This document shows positions 17,588 to 25,913 of a DNA stretch of 64,000 nt, one piece after another. The position numbers and the translations under genes are program-made. Below the pieces are notes generated by a model. That model was not told the origin of the DNA. It ran no database searches and saw only the letters and a program-made list of their open reading frames with translations. The stretch comes from Polyangia bacterium (GTDB lineage: Bacteria > Myxococcota_A > Polyangia > Nannocystales > Nannocystaceae). The first letter of the stretch is position 1; each line of letters starts with the position of its first letter. The stretch is taken from positions 186,001 to 250,000 of the forward strand of contig JAUIKS010000001.1 of the NCBI GenBank assembly GCA_030430565.1, in the 5' to 3' direction.

Positions 17588-18520
17588 TTGATGGGATACC
17601 GTACATCATGGAAGAAAACGCAGGCAAAAGTCACAGCCCGACATTGGGATGAGAGAATCATCGAACAGTGGCTTGACTTCGTCCCAGTACACTGGCCAAC
17701 CGCGACACCTCCTTCATTGCGGCTTTCAGAGCACGTTGATCTTTGTCATCGACTCTCAACGGTTGATCGTGAAGCGGCTGAAGTATATATCTCAGATGAG
17801 ATCGAAGGTGTACGTGAGGTTCTCCTTGCAGAATCTATATTCTGGTATCATAAGGCGCTTCACGTCCTGCATGCAACATCCCATCGTGTCGCCTCCGGCC
17901 TCGTGAGTTGGCCGATCTCAGAATCCTACCACTCCGCGTTTTTCTCTCTTCATTCCCTCTTGGGATTTCTCGGGGTCTCGTTCCTCGAGGTAAGTGGAGT
18001 GAATTTCATTGTGGACGTGTGGCCGACGCCTCGGAGAAAAGCAAAGAAGCGAAATCGTGTCAGCATAGGCAGCGAGACTATAGCCGTTGTTCCTTGTATG
18101 CCCCCACTGCATCGCCATCGTTGGGGAGTGCTTCAGAGGGTCTTGAATACAGGTAAGGTTCAGGGCTGGTCTGTCGACTCGATCTCCTTCATTTCATCGT
18201 TGGCCATCGAGGATTTTTCGAATCACCGCAATCGTATCCATTACCGTTCAAATTTCTGGCCAGCTGATGATCTCTATGAAACGATTGTACCGAAATTCCC
18301 AATTCCGAAAGATGAAGTACGGCCGGAGTCACATCTTTTTTCATTAAATGTCGCGGTTCTTTTGTCGGAACTCTGTCTAGTCCTTTTGAGTGACTTGTCT
18401 CGCGTTGCCCGTCAGTTGCGTGATGATGCTGTGCTTGCTACTCAACGGGTCGGAGAGATCCGCTTATTGTTGAATGAGGGTCAACTAAGAACTCCCATGA
18501 AGCTCGAGGAACGGAGTTGA
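17588..18520 (+). CDS. Unknown helical protein of the defence operon, possibly HEPN-like
   Basis: The 310-aa product lies 3 bp after the DGQHR gene. It is mostly helical and rich in aromatic residues and His. SYHSAFFSLHSLLGFLGV (113-130) resembles the first helices of HEPN domains, and DFSNHRNRIHYRSNFW (209-224) carries an Arg214-Asn-x-x-His218 motif. HEPN ribonucleases use R-x4-6-H, so the spacing here is one residue short and the assignment stays tentative. No membrane segment is certain. If HEPN-like, it would be the RNA-cleaving or abortive effector of the operon. Confidence 0.4.
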   Translation: MMGYRTSWKKTQAKVTARHWDERIIEQWLDFVPVHWPTATPPSLRLSEHVDLCHRLSTVDREAAEVYISDEIEGVREVLLAESIFWYHKALHVLHATSHRVASGLVSWPISESYHSAFFSLHSLLGFLGVSFLEVSGVNFIVDVWPTPRRKAKKRNRVSIGSETIAVVPCMPPLHRHRWGVLQRVLNTGKVQGWSVDSISFISSLAIEDFSNHRNRIHYRSNFWPADDLYETIVPKFPIPKDEVRPESHLFSLNVAVLLSELCLVLLSDLSRVARQLRDDAVLATQRVGEIRLLLNEGQLRTPMKLEERS

Positions 18521-18522
18521 AG

Positions 18523-20325
18523 ATGTTTGTCAGCGAACAGGATATTCAAGAGGCGATTTGCGTTTTGGCCCCCGTTTTGGCGCCGACGATACGTCGCGAC
18601 TTCTACCAAAAGAAGACACTGGACAGACTGCAACGAGTGCTCTCCCGGCCGCTCCGGCCAGAAGATCTCCTTGAATGTCTAGTTCGAAGTCATGGCAGTG
18701 GCTTGCTAGCAGCTAGGAACAAAAAGGGAGCTGCGAAGCGAACTCAATCCGTTGTTCGTAAACGTCTTCTCGAAAATCTAGATGATGATGCTTTGCAAAA
18801 GCTCTACTCGGACGTTCGAAAAGACACCAAGAAAACTCTCTCGAGAAATACGATAATCAAAAACCTTGCTTCTTTTAATTGGCATCGGGGTTCGTCGTCG
18901 GCGTTCGCGTTTGTCGATGCATTTAGGCTTCCGCGATCTTTCGCGGGCACGCCTGATGATCATGCTTACAAAGAGCGCTTTTTCGATGTTCCATCGCGGG
19001 TCGATGTTCCTCCGCTAAAGCCGTTTCAGCGTGGGATGCTGAACGAGGTACGTCAACGCCTCCAGCATAGCGGACGTATAATGGTCTCCTCTTTTACAGG
19101 TACTGGGAAGACAAGGGTTGGAATGGAATGTGTGGCTAGGCATCTATCGGACCGGGATGGCGAAGATGCACCCCCCGTTGCACTCTGGGTCGCGCAGAAG
19201 CACGAGTTGATTGACCAGGCTTGTGGTGCGATTGAAGAACTTTGGCCTTGGATCAATGTTAGCGGAACACCCCTTCGAGTAATTGTATTTAGTCGTGGCA
19301 AGTCATTTCATGCAAATGACCTTCCGTCGTGGCCAACTCTGGTCGTAGCTACAAGCCACCAACTCCAAATGAGGGTCAGTTCCGACGATCAGTTTACCAA
19401 TTTCTTCCTTGGTCGAGTATCGCTGATGGTGATTGACGAGGCGCATTATGCGCTTGCTCCTGGTCATCGTATGATTATTGAATCACACCAGAAACTCCGC
19501 GGTGAAAACCGATGTCTCGTTCTTGGCCTATCTGCAACACCTGGCCGGTCAAACATCGCAGAACCAACGGAAAGCTACCAACTTGCGAATTTGTTCCACC
19601 GGAGACTCATTGTTCCAAATACTGGTGGTGCTCGTGCGCTCAGATGGTTCCAATCGAGAGGGTATTTGAGCAAACTGTCGCATCGGGAGCTGCCGTTGAA
19701 ATCGCAGATTCCTCAGACCTTGGGAAAGCGAAAGATAAAAAATATATATACATCGGACGATGGAGATAGGGACATTACGGGTGAGGTATTGGGGATTATT
19801 GCTGAGGATTCCCTGCGTAATCGTGGCATACTTCGGGTTTTGAAAGCGCTCTATCAAGATCCTGATAGAAGCACTCTTGTTTTTTGTTGCAATATACGGC
19901 AGGCCGAGCTGCTTACGCAAGCGATGATTCTGTCGGGGATGCCTTGTGAAGTGATACACCACAAAATCGACAAGCGTGATCGACGGGGGGTTGTCCAGAA
20001 ATTTAGAATACGAGAGATTCCAATGCTTCTAAATGTTGAAATTCTGACCACTGGATTTGATGCTCCGAAGACGAATACAATAGTAATGTGTCGACCAACA
20101 TTTAGCCGAATATTGTACGAGCAGATGATTGGGCGGGGAATGCGTGGTCCGGGAATGGGTGGTACCGAGACTTGTGAAATTATCGATTTTACAGACAATT
20201 TCGAATTCTATGAGGAGCCCCGTGCTTGGGAGGCATTTTGGAAGGAGTGGAACCTTCATACCGATTCAAACGAAGAGTTTGAGCAATGGGACGTCATCTT
20301 CGCTAACGAATCGGAAGATGCCTGA
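18523..20325 (+). CDS. Superfamily 2 DNA/RNA helicase
   Basis: I chose ATG 18523, 2 bp after the stop of the previous gene; a TTG at 18517 overlaps that stop. Numbered from the TTG: a 160-residue N-terminal region of unknown fold, then KPFQRGML (about 169), motif I FTGTGKTR (193-200), motif II VIDEAHYAL (DEAH 307-310), motif III LSATPGRS (339), motif IV LVFCCNIRQAELL, and motif VI QMIGRGMRGPGMGG near 545. The order and spacing are those of XPB/Hef-like or type I/III restriction-type translocases with a complete two-RecA core. No nuclease motif is seen in it. It should move on or unwind DNA for the operon. Confidence 0.9.
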   Translation: MFVSEQDIQEAICVLAPVLAPTIRRDFYQKKTLDRLQRVLSRPLRPEDLLECLVRSHGSGLLAARNKKGAAKRTQSVVRKRLLENLDDDALQKLYSDVRKDTKKTLSRNTIIKNLASFNWHRGSSSAFAFVDAFRLPRSFAGTPDDHAYKERFFDVPSRVDVPPLKPFQRGMLNEVRQRLQHSGRIMVSSFTGTGKTRVGMECVARHLSDRDGEDAPPVALWVAQKHELIDQACGAIEELWPWINVSGTPLRVIVFSRGKSFHANDLPSWPTLVVATSHQLQMRVSSDDQFTNFFLGRVSLMVIDEAHYALAPGHRMIIESHQKLRGENRCLVLGLSATPGRSNIAEPTESYQLANLFHRRLIVPNTGGARALRWFQSRGYLSKLSHRELPLKSQIPQTLGKRKIKNIYTSDDGDRDITGEVLGIIAEDSLRNRGILRVLKALYQDPDRSTLVFCCNIRQAELLTQAMILSGMPCEVIHHKIDKRDRRGVVQKFRIREIPMLLNVEILTTGFDAPKTNTIVMCRPTFSRILYEQMIGRGMRGPGMGGTETCEIIDFTDNFEFYEEPRAWEAFWKEWNLHTDSNEEFEQWDVIFANESEDA

Positions 20326-20437
20326 GCTAAGGCTAGAATGCGCGGCAACGTTCGAGAACGTGCGCCACATCTGCGCCATCGCCCCTACACACCCGCGCCA
20401 ACTCACGCGAACTGACCCGCGAGCCGAAGCGCGAAAA

Positions 20438-20493
20438 AGCCCTGGGAATTCGCCAGTTTGGGTGCGGTCGGGCATTTGGCGAACCCCAGGGCT
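20438..20493. terminator. Long imperfect hairpin beside the right attachment site
   Basis: AGCCCTGGG (20438-20446) pairs with CCCAGGGCT (20485-20493), and TTCGCCA (20449-20455) with TGGCGAA (20477-20483). That gives a 16-bp stem with one internal loop, ending 4 bp before attR. It could terminate the helicase operon or be part of the recombination site. Confidence 0.55.
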
Positions 20494-20497
20494 CATT

Positions 20498-20511
20498 AGA
20501 AGCTGAATTGG
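20498..20511. repeat. Right attachment site (attR)
   Basis: AGAAGCTGAATTGG is the partner of 11802-11815 (13/14 identical). On the minus strand the kinase frame enters it as [10 protein letters not shown] and then meets a stop within the element. Confidence 0.85.
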
Positions 20512-20835
20512 TCACTCAGCGCGTCGGTGGGCGCGCCCAGGAGTTGCTCGGGGGACATGTACGAAGGGGTACCCATGAGCGCGCCCGCGCGGGTCAGCTC
20601 CGTGCTCAGCGCGCTCATGCTCGCCGAGCGCGTCACCTCGCCCCGTGGGTGGTAGTCGTCCGCGACCGCGGCGACGAGGCCGAAGTCGACGACGCGCGGC
20701 CGCTCGTCCTCGTCGACGAGCACGTTGTCCGGCTTGAAGCCGGACCGCCTCGACGAAGTCCCTGAGATCGCGGGCGACATCCAGCGCGCGAGACGTCGGT
20801 GCCCGCGTCGCGCCTGATAGTGCTCTTTGGGACAT
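20498..20835 (-). pseudogene. N-terminal part of the severed, decayed Ser/Thr kinase
   Basis: In frame with the left half when joined across the att sites. Visible are [21 protein letters not shown] (catalytic-loop tail, metal-binding DFG), [26 protein letters not shown] (activation segment and subdomain VIII/IX). Upstream of FKPDN the frame is disturbed: the HRD triad is missing, and [11 protein letters not shown] appears in another frame. No Gly-rich loop or VAIK lysine is visible up to about 21140. The kinase therefore lost its N-lobe as well as being cut, or the N-lobe was lost after insertion. The 300 bp from 20836 to 21140 hold no recognisable gene. Confidence 0.8.
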
Positions 20836-21140
20836 GCTGCGGTGAACCGGCGGCTCGCGTAGCGCGCGGGCGCGGATTCGGCCAGGCGCGCGAGGGTCCG
20901 CGCGCGGGCGCGTGACGGCGGCGCGGCGCGAGCGATGGCGACCACGTGCCGGCCCGCCGTTCGCTATCCTAGGAGGCAGCGAAGCACCCGCGCCGCCACG
21001 TATGGCCAGGACCGTCGCGCGAGCCGACGGCGGGGATCGAGGCTCGGTCTACGCCGCGAGCGCGTCGCCCCTGATGGACCCGCTACGCCGCGCGCCCAGC
21101 CGCGCGCCTCGCCCCGCGCCTCGTCTCGACGACTTGTCCG

Positions 21141-24100
21141 ATGTCCGCCCAAGAACCCGAGCGAAAGGCGGGGAGCCGCGCTGACACGAGCCTCGAGATC
21201 GAGATCGTGGTCGAGGACCCCTTGCACGCGTCGTCAGGGGAGGATCCGTCGCTGGACACCGAGATCGTGATCGAGGATCCGCTCGACCACGTCTCCGTTG
21301 ACATCGAGTTCCCCCTGGTCGACCCGGCGCCCGCTGAGGTCGAGGCGCTCGCGCTCGTGACGGCGGAGCCGGCGGAGCTGGAGCCGGCGGAGCTGGAGCC
21401 GGCGGAGCTGGAGCTGGAGTCGGCGGAGCTGGAGTCGGTCGAGCTGGACTCGGCCGAGCTCGAGTCGATCGCGCGCGACGCCGTGGAGCGCTCGTCGAGC
21501 GAGGTTGAGCCCGCGGGGGCCGAGCCGCGCGGGGAGGCGACCACGACCTTGCGCTTCGGCCAGGCCGACACCGTCCGCCTGCCCGGGATGAGCGGTCAGC
21601 TCGGGAGCTACCGGATCGTGCGCCGGCTCGGCGAGGGCGGGATGGGGCAGGTCTTCGAGGCGATCGACACGCGCAACAACCAGCGCGTCGCGCTCAAGAT
21701 GCTGTTCGACGTCGAGCCCGAGAACGTCTACCGGCTGAAGCGCGAGTTCCGGCGCATGGCCGACATCGTGCACCAGAACCTCGTGACGCTGTACGAGCTC
21801 GTCGTCCAGAACGACCTCTGCTTCTTCACGATGGAGTACGTCCCCGGCGTCGACTTCTACACCGCGCTCACGCGCGGCGAGCTCTTCGACGAGCAGCCGC
21901 TGCGCGAGGCGCTCCGGCAGCTCGTGCAGGGGGTGCACGCGATCCACCGCGCGCACCGTGTGCACCGCGACCTCAAGCCGCACAACGTCCTGATCACGCC
22001 CGAGGGCAGGGTCGTCATCCTCGACTTCGGGCTCGCCCGCGACGTTCGGCGCGGCACGCTGATCACGAACCTCAACAGCTTCGTGCAGGGGACGCCCGCG
22101 TACATGTCGCCGGAGCAGGCGGCGGGTCAGCACGCGACGCCGGCGAGCGACTGGTACGCCGTCGGCGTGATGCTCTACGAGGTGATCACCGGGCAGCTGC
22201 CGTTCTCGGGCGGGGTCATGGAGATCCTGCTGAACAAGCAGTACGAGGACCCGATCCCGATCGCGGCGCACAACCTCGACATCGACCGCGAGCTCGAGGC
22301 GCTGGTCGCGGCGCTCATGAGCCGAGAGCCCGAGGAGCGCCCGGGCTCGCAGGCGATCTTGGCGTGGTGCTCCAAACGGAACACGCGCCGGCTGCTCGCG
22401 GGCGGCGGTCAGAACACCGGCCTCAACGTGGTGCTGTTCGGCCGCGAGCAGCACCTCAAGGCGCTCGAGGCCGCGTTCGAGGAGAGCACCGCCGGGACCG
22501 CCGCGTGGGTCGATATTCACGGGGCCTCCGGGACAGGTCGCAGCGCGCTGCTCGAGGCCTTCCTCGCGCCGCTGCGCGGTCTCGAGGATGTCTACGTGTT
22601 CGAGTCGCGCTGCTCCGAGCGCGAGTCGATGCCGTTTCGCGCGCTCGACGGGATCGTCGACGGCATCGCCGCCAAGCTGCGTCAGCTCTCCCGGCCTGAG
22701 CGCGGCGCGATCCTCGACTCGCTCGAGCGCGAGGTCGCGGCGCTGTGCCAGATCTTCCCGGTGCTGAGCCACGCGTTGCCCGACGAGGACGACCCGGTCG
22801 AGCGCTGCGTCGACGCGAGCACCGCCCGCCAGCTCGCGTTCTCGGGCCTCAAGCTGCTGCTTCAGCGCGTCTCGCAGATCGGCCCGACCGTGCTCGCGAT
22901 CGACGACCTGCACCGCGGCGACGTCGACAGCGCGCGGCTCCTGGTCGACGTGCTCTCGCCCCCGTCCGCGCCCGCGCTGCTCGTGCTGTGCACCTACGAG
23001 ACGCGCGCGGCGGAGTCCTCGCCGAGCTTGAAGGAGCTGGAGCACCTGCGCAGCGTGAGCTCCATGCGCTGCACCCACCACGAGGTCGAGACCGGCGCGC
23101 TCGACGAGCAGCAGGCCTCCGAGCTCGCGTCGCGGCTCATGGGGATCGACACCGGCGCGCCCGCGCGGGCGCGGGCGCGGGCGATCGCCAAAGCGTCGGG
23201 CGGGAACCCGATGCTCATCAAGGAGCTCTCCCGCGAGAGCGCGCGCGCGCTCTTCGACAACTACGGCGACAACACCAGCACCATCAAGCTCGACCCGGAC
23301 GTGCTGCTCTCCGAGCTCGTCGACACGCTGGTGCGCGACCTCCACCCCGGCAGCCTCGAGCTGCTCCGGCTGGTCGCGGTCAGCCGCGGCCTGCTCGAGC
23401 TCGATGTCGCGGCCGCGGCGCTGCGCGACGCGAGCGAGCTGCGGACCTTGATCACGCAGCTGCGCGGCCGCCGGCTGCTCAAGCCGATCGAGGTCAAGGG
23501 GCGCCGCGCGATCAAGCTCTATCACCAGAGCTTCGGCCGCGTGATCGTCGACCGCCTCGCGCCCGACGAGCGGCGGGCCTATCACGCGAGCCTCGGCGAG
23601 GCGCTGCTCGAGCACGACCTCGACGAGTTCGAGCGGCTCGCGTACCACTTCAGCCGCTCCGGCGAGCTCGACCGCGCGGCCGAGTACGCCGCGCAGGGGG
23701 CCCAGGCCGCGGAGCAGTCGCTCGCCTTCGATCGCGCCGCGGACCTGTATCGCCTCGCGATCCGCTGCCGCCCCGACTACTCGTCGTATCACCGGCGCTG
23801 CGCCGAGGTGCTCGTGCTCGCGGGTCACAGCGTCGAGGCGGCCGAGCACTACCTCGCTGCGGGCGAGCTCGCCGGCAAGGGCTCCGCGCACGAGCTTCGA
23901 ATCGCGGCGGCCGAGCAGTACCTGATCTGCGGTGACGTGCAGCGCGGCGTCGAGGTCGCGCGCCCGCTGCTCGAGGAGTACAAGCTGCAGCTGCCGCCCG
24001 ACGCGATGACGGCGCGGGAGAGCCTCGTCGCCAGCGTCCGCGAGCTCGCGGCGCGCGGGCTCGAGCACAGCGAGCGCAGCGAGTTCGAGCTGCACCGGCG

Positions 24101-25895
24101 GGAGCTCGATCGCCTCGATCTGGTGTGGGTCGTGGGTCGCGGCCTCATGCTCAACGACCCGACCCGCGGCGGCGACTTCATCACGCGCGCGACGCTCCTG
24201 GCCCTAGAGACCGGTGAACCACGACGTCTGGCGCGCTGCCTCGCGCTCATGGCCCTGGTCGCGCGGGGCTACGACGAGCCGCTCGCCGAGGACTGCCTCG
24301 CGCGCGCCGAGTCGCTCGCGCGCGATCTTCGTTTTGACTACGGCGTCGGGCTCGCGTCGATCTGTCGCGGCGTACACCTGCGCGTCGCGGGGCGCTGGAA
24401 CGCCGCGCTCGTCGAGCTCGACTTCGGCGTCGGCTACCTGCGCGAGCGCTGCGTGGGCTGCCACTGGGAGTACGGCCTCGCGCTGCGCAGCATCCTCGGG
24501 TCGCTCGAGGCGCGCGGCGAGATCCGCTCGCTCGCGCACCAGCTCCAGGTGTTCCTGAAGCGCGCGCAGGAGGGCGGCAACCCGCTCGTCAGCGCGATGG
24601 CGGCGATCATGTCGGCGATCCCGCTCTTGGCGAGCGGGCGGGTCGCGAGCGCGCGCGAGCGCGTGCGCTCGACCGTCGCGCTCCTGGGCTCGACTGACTT
24701 CAACGTGCAGCAGCTGCAGGCGCTCAAGATCGAGGTCATGTGCGAGCTGTACGAGCGTCGGCCGGAGGTCGCGCTGGCGCTGCTGCGCGAGGCGTGGCCG
24801 CGGCTCGAGGCGGCGGACTTCTTCAGCCTGGCGACGCGGCGGACCGAGGTGCTGCTGCTGCGCGCCCGCACCGTCGTCGCGGTGCTCGCGGCCCGAGACG
24901 CCGTCGAGGAGGATCAGGAGCTCTTGGAGACGCTCGACGCCGACCTCGCGCGCCTCGACGGGGAGACGCCGGCCTACGTCGAGCCGTTGACCGAGTTCGT
25001 GCGCGCCGGCCTCCACGCGATCCGCGGCGAGCGTGACCTGATGTTGATCATGACCGAGTCCGCGCTCGCCGGCTTTGAGCGCGCTGAGATGAAGCTGATG
25101 AGCGCGTGCGCGCGCTGGTGCCTCGGTCAGTGGCTCGAGGGCGAGCACGGCGCCGCGATGATCCGCGAGGCCCGGGCGTTCATGTCGATGCAGCAGATCG
25201 CGGACCCCGAGCGCTGGGTCGAGCTGCACGCGCCCGGCCTCGGCGTCTGCAAGCTCGCCGCGCCCGCGGAGGTCGCGACGGCGCAGGAGCTGAGCGAGCC
25301 GGCGTTCGTGGAGCTGGCGCCCGCGGCGTCGCCCGCGGCGCTACCCAGGGGCACGACGCGCGCGCTGTTTCTGGGGATCAACGCGAGCGAGTCGCGACGG
25401 GTCGCGCTCGAGCGGGAGATCGACGAGGTCGGGCGCATCCTCGCCAAGGCCTCGCTCGCCGACCGGCTCGAGATCGTCGCGGAGTGGGCCGTCGGCGCCG
25501 AGGACCTGCAGGAGCACCTGCTGCGTCACCGACCGGAGATCGTCCACATCAGCGCCAGCGAGGTGTCGCGGGGGACAGCCGCGCAGGGCGCGAGCCGAGA
25601 GCTCTCGATCGCCGCGCTCGCCGGCACCTTTCGCCTGTTCGCCGACGCGACTCGCTGCGTGCTCGTCGACCGCGTCGACGTCGACGAGCTCGCGCCGGCG
25701 ATCGCCGCGCACGTCGACTTCGTCGTCGGCATGTCCCCGGAGATGGATGACGAGGCCGTCGCGGCGTTCGCGACCGGCTTCTACCGCGCGCTGGCCTTCG
25801 ACTGCGGGTACGCTCGCGCCTTCGAGCTCGGGTGCAACCAGATGGCGCTCGCCGGGCGCCACGGCGCGAGGCCCCAGCTGCACGCTCGCGCCTGA
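21141..25895 (+). CDS. Ser/Thr kinase - AAA/STAND ATPase - TPR protein with a degenerate CHAT-like C-terminus
   Basis: The product is 1584 aa. An acidic N-terminal region with EPAEL repeats (residues 15-130) precedes the kinase (about 155-410): Gly loop GEGGMG 164-169, Lys186, HRD 275-277, DFG 295-297, SPE 323-325, all intact. An ATPase follows with Walker A GASGTGRS at 461-468, Walker B TVLAIDDLH, and sensor-like ALLVLCTYETR, then TPR-like helices to about 1390. The last 180 residues (ALFLGINASESRRVALEREI onward) follow the CHAT peptidase pattern, but the His motif (usually HFSGHG) reads VHISASE and the Cys motif (usually NACYS) reads VDRVDV. It should be a cytoplasmic sensor kinase of the PknK kind with a non-catalytic scaffold end. 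Confidence 0.85.
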   Translation: MSAQEPERKAGSRADTSLEIEIVVEDPLHASSGEDPSLDTEIVIEDPLDHVSVDIEFPLVDPAPAEVEALALVTAEPAELEPAELEPAELELESAELESVELDSAELESIARDAVERSSSEVEPAGAEPRGEATTTLRFGQADTVRLPGMSGQLGSYRIVRRLGEGGMGQVFEAIDTRNNQRVALKMLFDVEPENVYRLKREFRRMADIVHQNLVTLYELVVQNDLCFFTMEYVPGVDFYTALTRGELFDEQPLREALRQLVQGVHAIHRAHRVHRDLKPHNVLITPEGRVVILDFGLARDVRRGTLITNLNSFVQGTPAYMSPEQAAGQHATPASDWYAVGVMLYEVITGQLPFSGGVMEILLNKQYEDPIPIAAHNLDIDRELEALVAALMSREPEERPGSQAILAWCSKRNTRRLLAGGGQNTGLNVVLFGREQHLKALEAAFEESTAGTAAWVDIHGASGTGRSALLEAFLAPLRGLEDVYVFESRCSERESMPFRALDGIVDGIAAKLRQLSRPERGAILDSLEREVAALCQIFPVLSHALPDEDDPVERCVDASTARQLAFSGLKLLLQRVSQIGPTVLAIDDLHRGDVDSARLLVDVLSPPSAPALLVLCTYETRAAESSPSLKELEHLRSVSSMRCTHHEVETGALDEQQASELASRLMGIDTGAPARARARAIAKASGGNPMLIKELSRESARALFDNYGDNTSTIKLDPDVLLSELVDTLVRDLHPGSLELLRLVAVSRGLLELDVAAAALRDASELRTLITQLRGRRLLKPIEVKGRRAIKLYHQSFGRVIVDRLAPDERRAYHASLGEALLEHDLDEFERLAYHFSRSGELDRAAEYAAQGAQAAEQSLAFDRAADLYRLAIRCRPDYSSYHRRCAEVLVLAGHSVEAAEHYLAAGELAGKGSAHELRIAAAEQYLICGDVQRGVEVARPLLEEYKLQLPPDAMTARESLVASVRELAARGLEHSERSEFELHRRELDRLDLVWVVGRGLMLNDPTRGGDFITRATLLALETGEPRRLARCLALMALVARGYDEPLAEDCLARAESLARDLRFDYGVGLASICRGVHLRVAGRWNAALVELDFGVGYLRERCVGCHWEYGLALRSILGSLEARGEIRSLAHQLQVFLKRAQEGGNPLVSAMAAIMSAIPLLASGRVASARERVRSTVALLGSTDFNVQQLQALKIEVMCELYERRPEVALALLREAWPRLEAADFFSLATRRTEVLLLRARTVVAVLAARDAVEEDQELLETLDADLARLDGETPAYVEPLTEFVRAGLHAIRGERDLMLIMTESALAGFERAEMKLMSACARWCLGQWLEGEHGAAMIREARAFMSMQQIADPERWVELHAPGLGVCKLAAPAEVATAQELSEPAFVELAPAASPAALPRGTTRALFLGINASESRRVALEREIDEVGRILAKASLADRLEIVAEWAVGAEDLQEHLLRHRPEIVHISASEVSRGTAAQGASRELSIAALAGTFRLFADATRCVLVDRVDVDELAPAIAAHVDFVVGMSPEMDDEAVAAFATGFYRALAFDCGYARAFELGCNQMALAGRHGARPQLHARA

Positions 25896-25913
25896 CCCGT
25901 AGCGCGTCGCCGC

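Larger units (their letters stand above)
11802..20511. mobile_element. 8.7-kb integrative element inserted in a Ser/Thr kinase gene
   Basis: It is bounded by a 13/14-bp direct repeat that is part of the interrupted kinase coding sequence. It carries a tyrosine recombinase at the left end, two non-coding repeat arrays, two small minus-strand genes, a small HTH gene and a four-gene operon. From about 15.7 to 20.3 kb the DNA is clearly poorer in G+C and uses A/T-ending codons, unlike the host flanks, as expected for acquired DNA. I see no transposase, relaxase or replication protein, so it is more like a small integrative (possibly phage-satellite or mobilisable) island than a conjugative one. 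Confidence 0.85.

Noticed and set aside
15717..20325. A complete Dnd phosphorothioation system
   Set aside because: Only a DndB-like DGQHR protein is present; there is no cysteine desulfurase, DndC-like ATPase, DndD or DndE.
21234..24095. Long minus-strand frame of 953 codons
   Set aside because: It is antisense to the kinase-AAA gene, whose kinase and Walker motifs are intact; the frame is low-complexity Arg/Glu/Val/Leu protein typical of the mirror of GC-rich codons.
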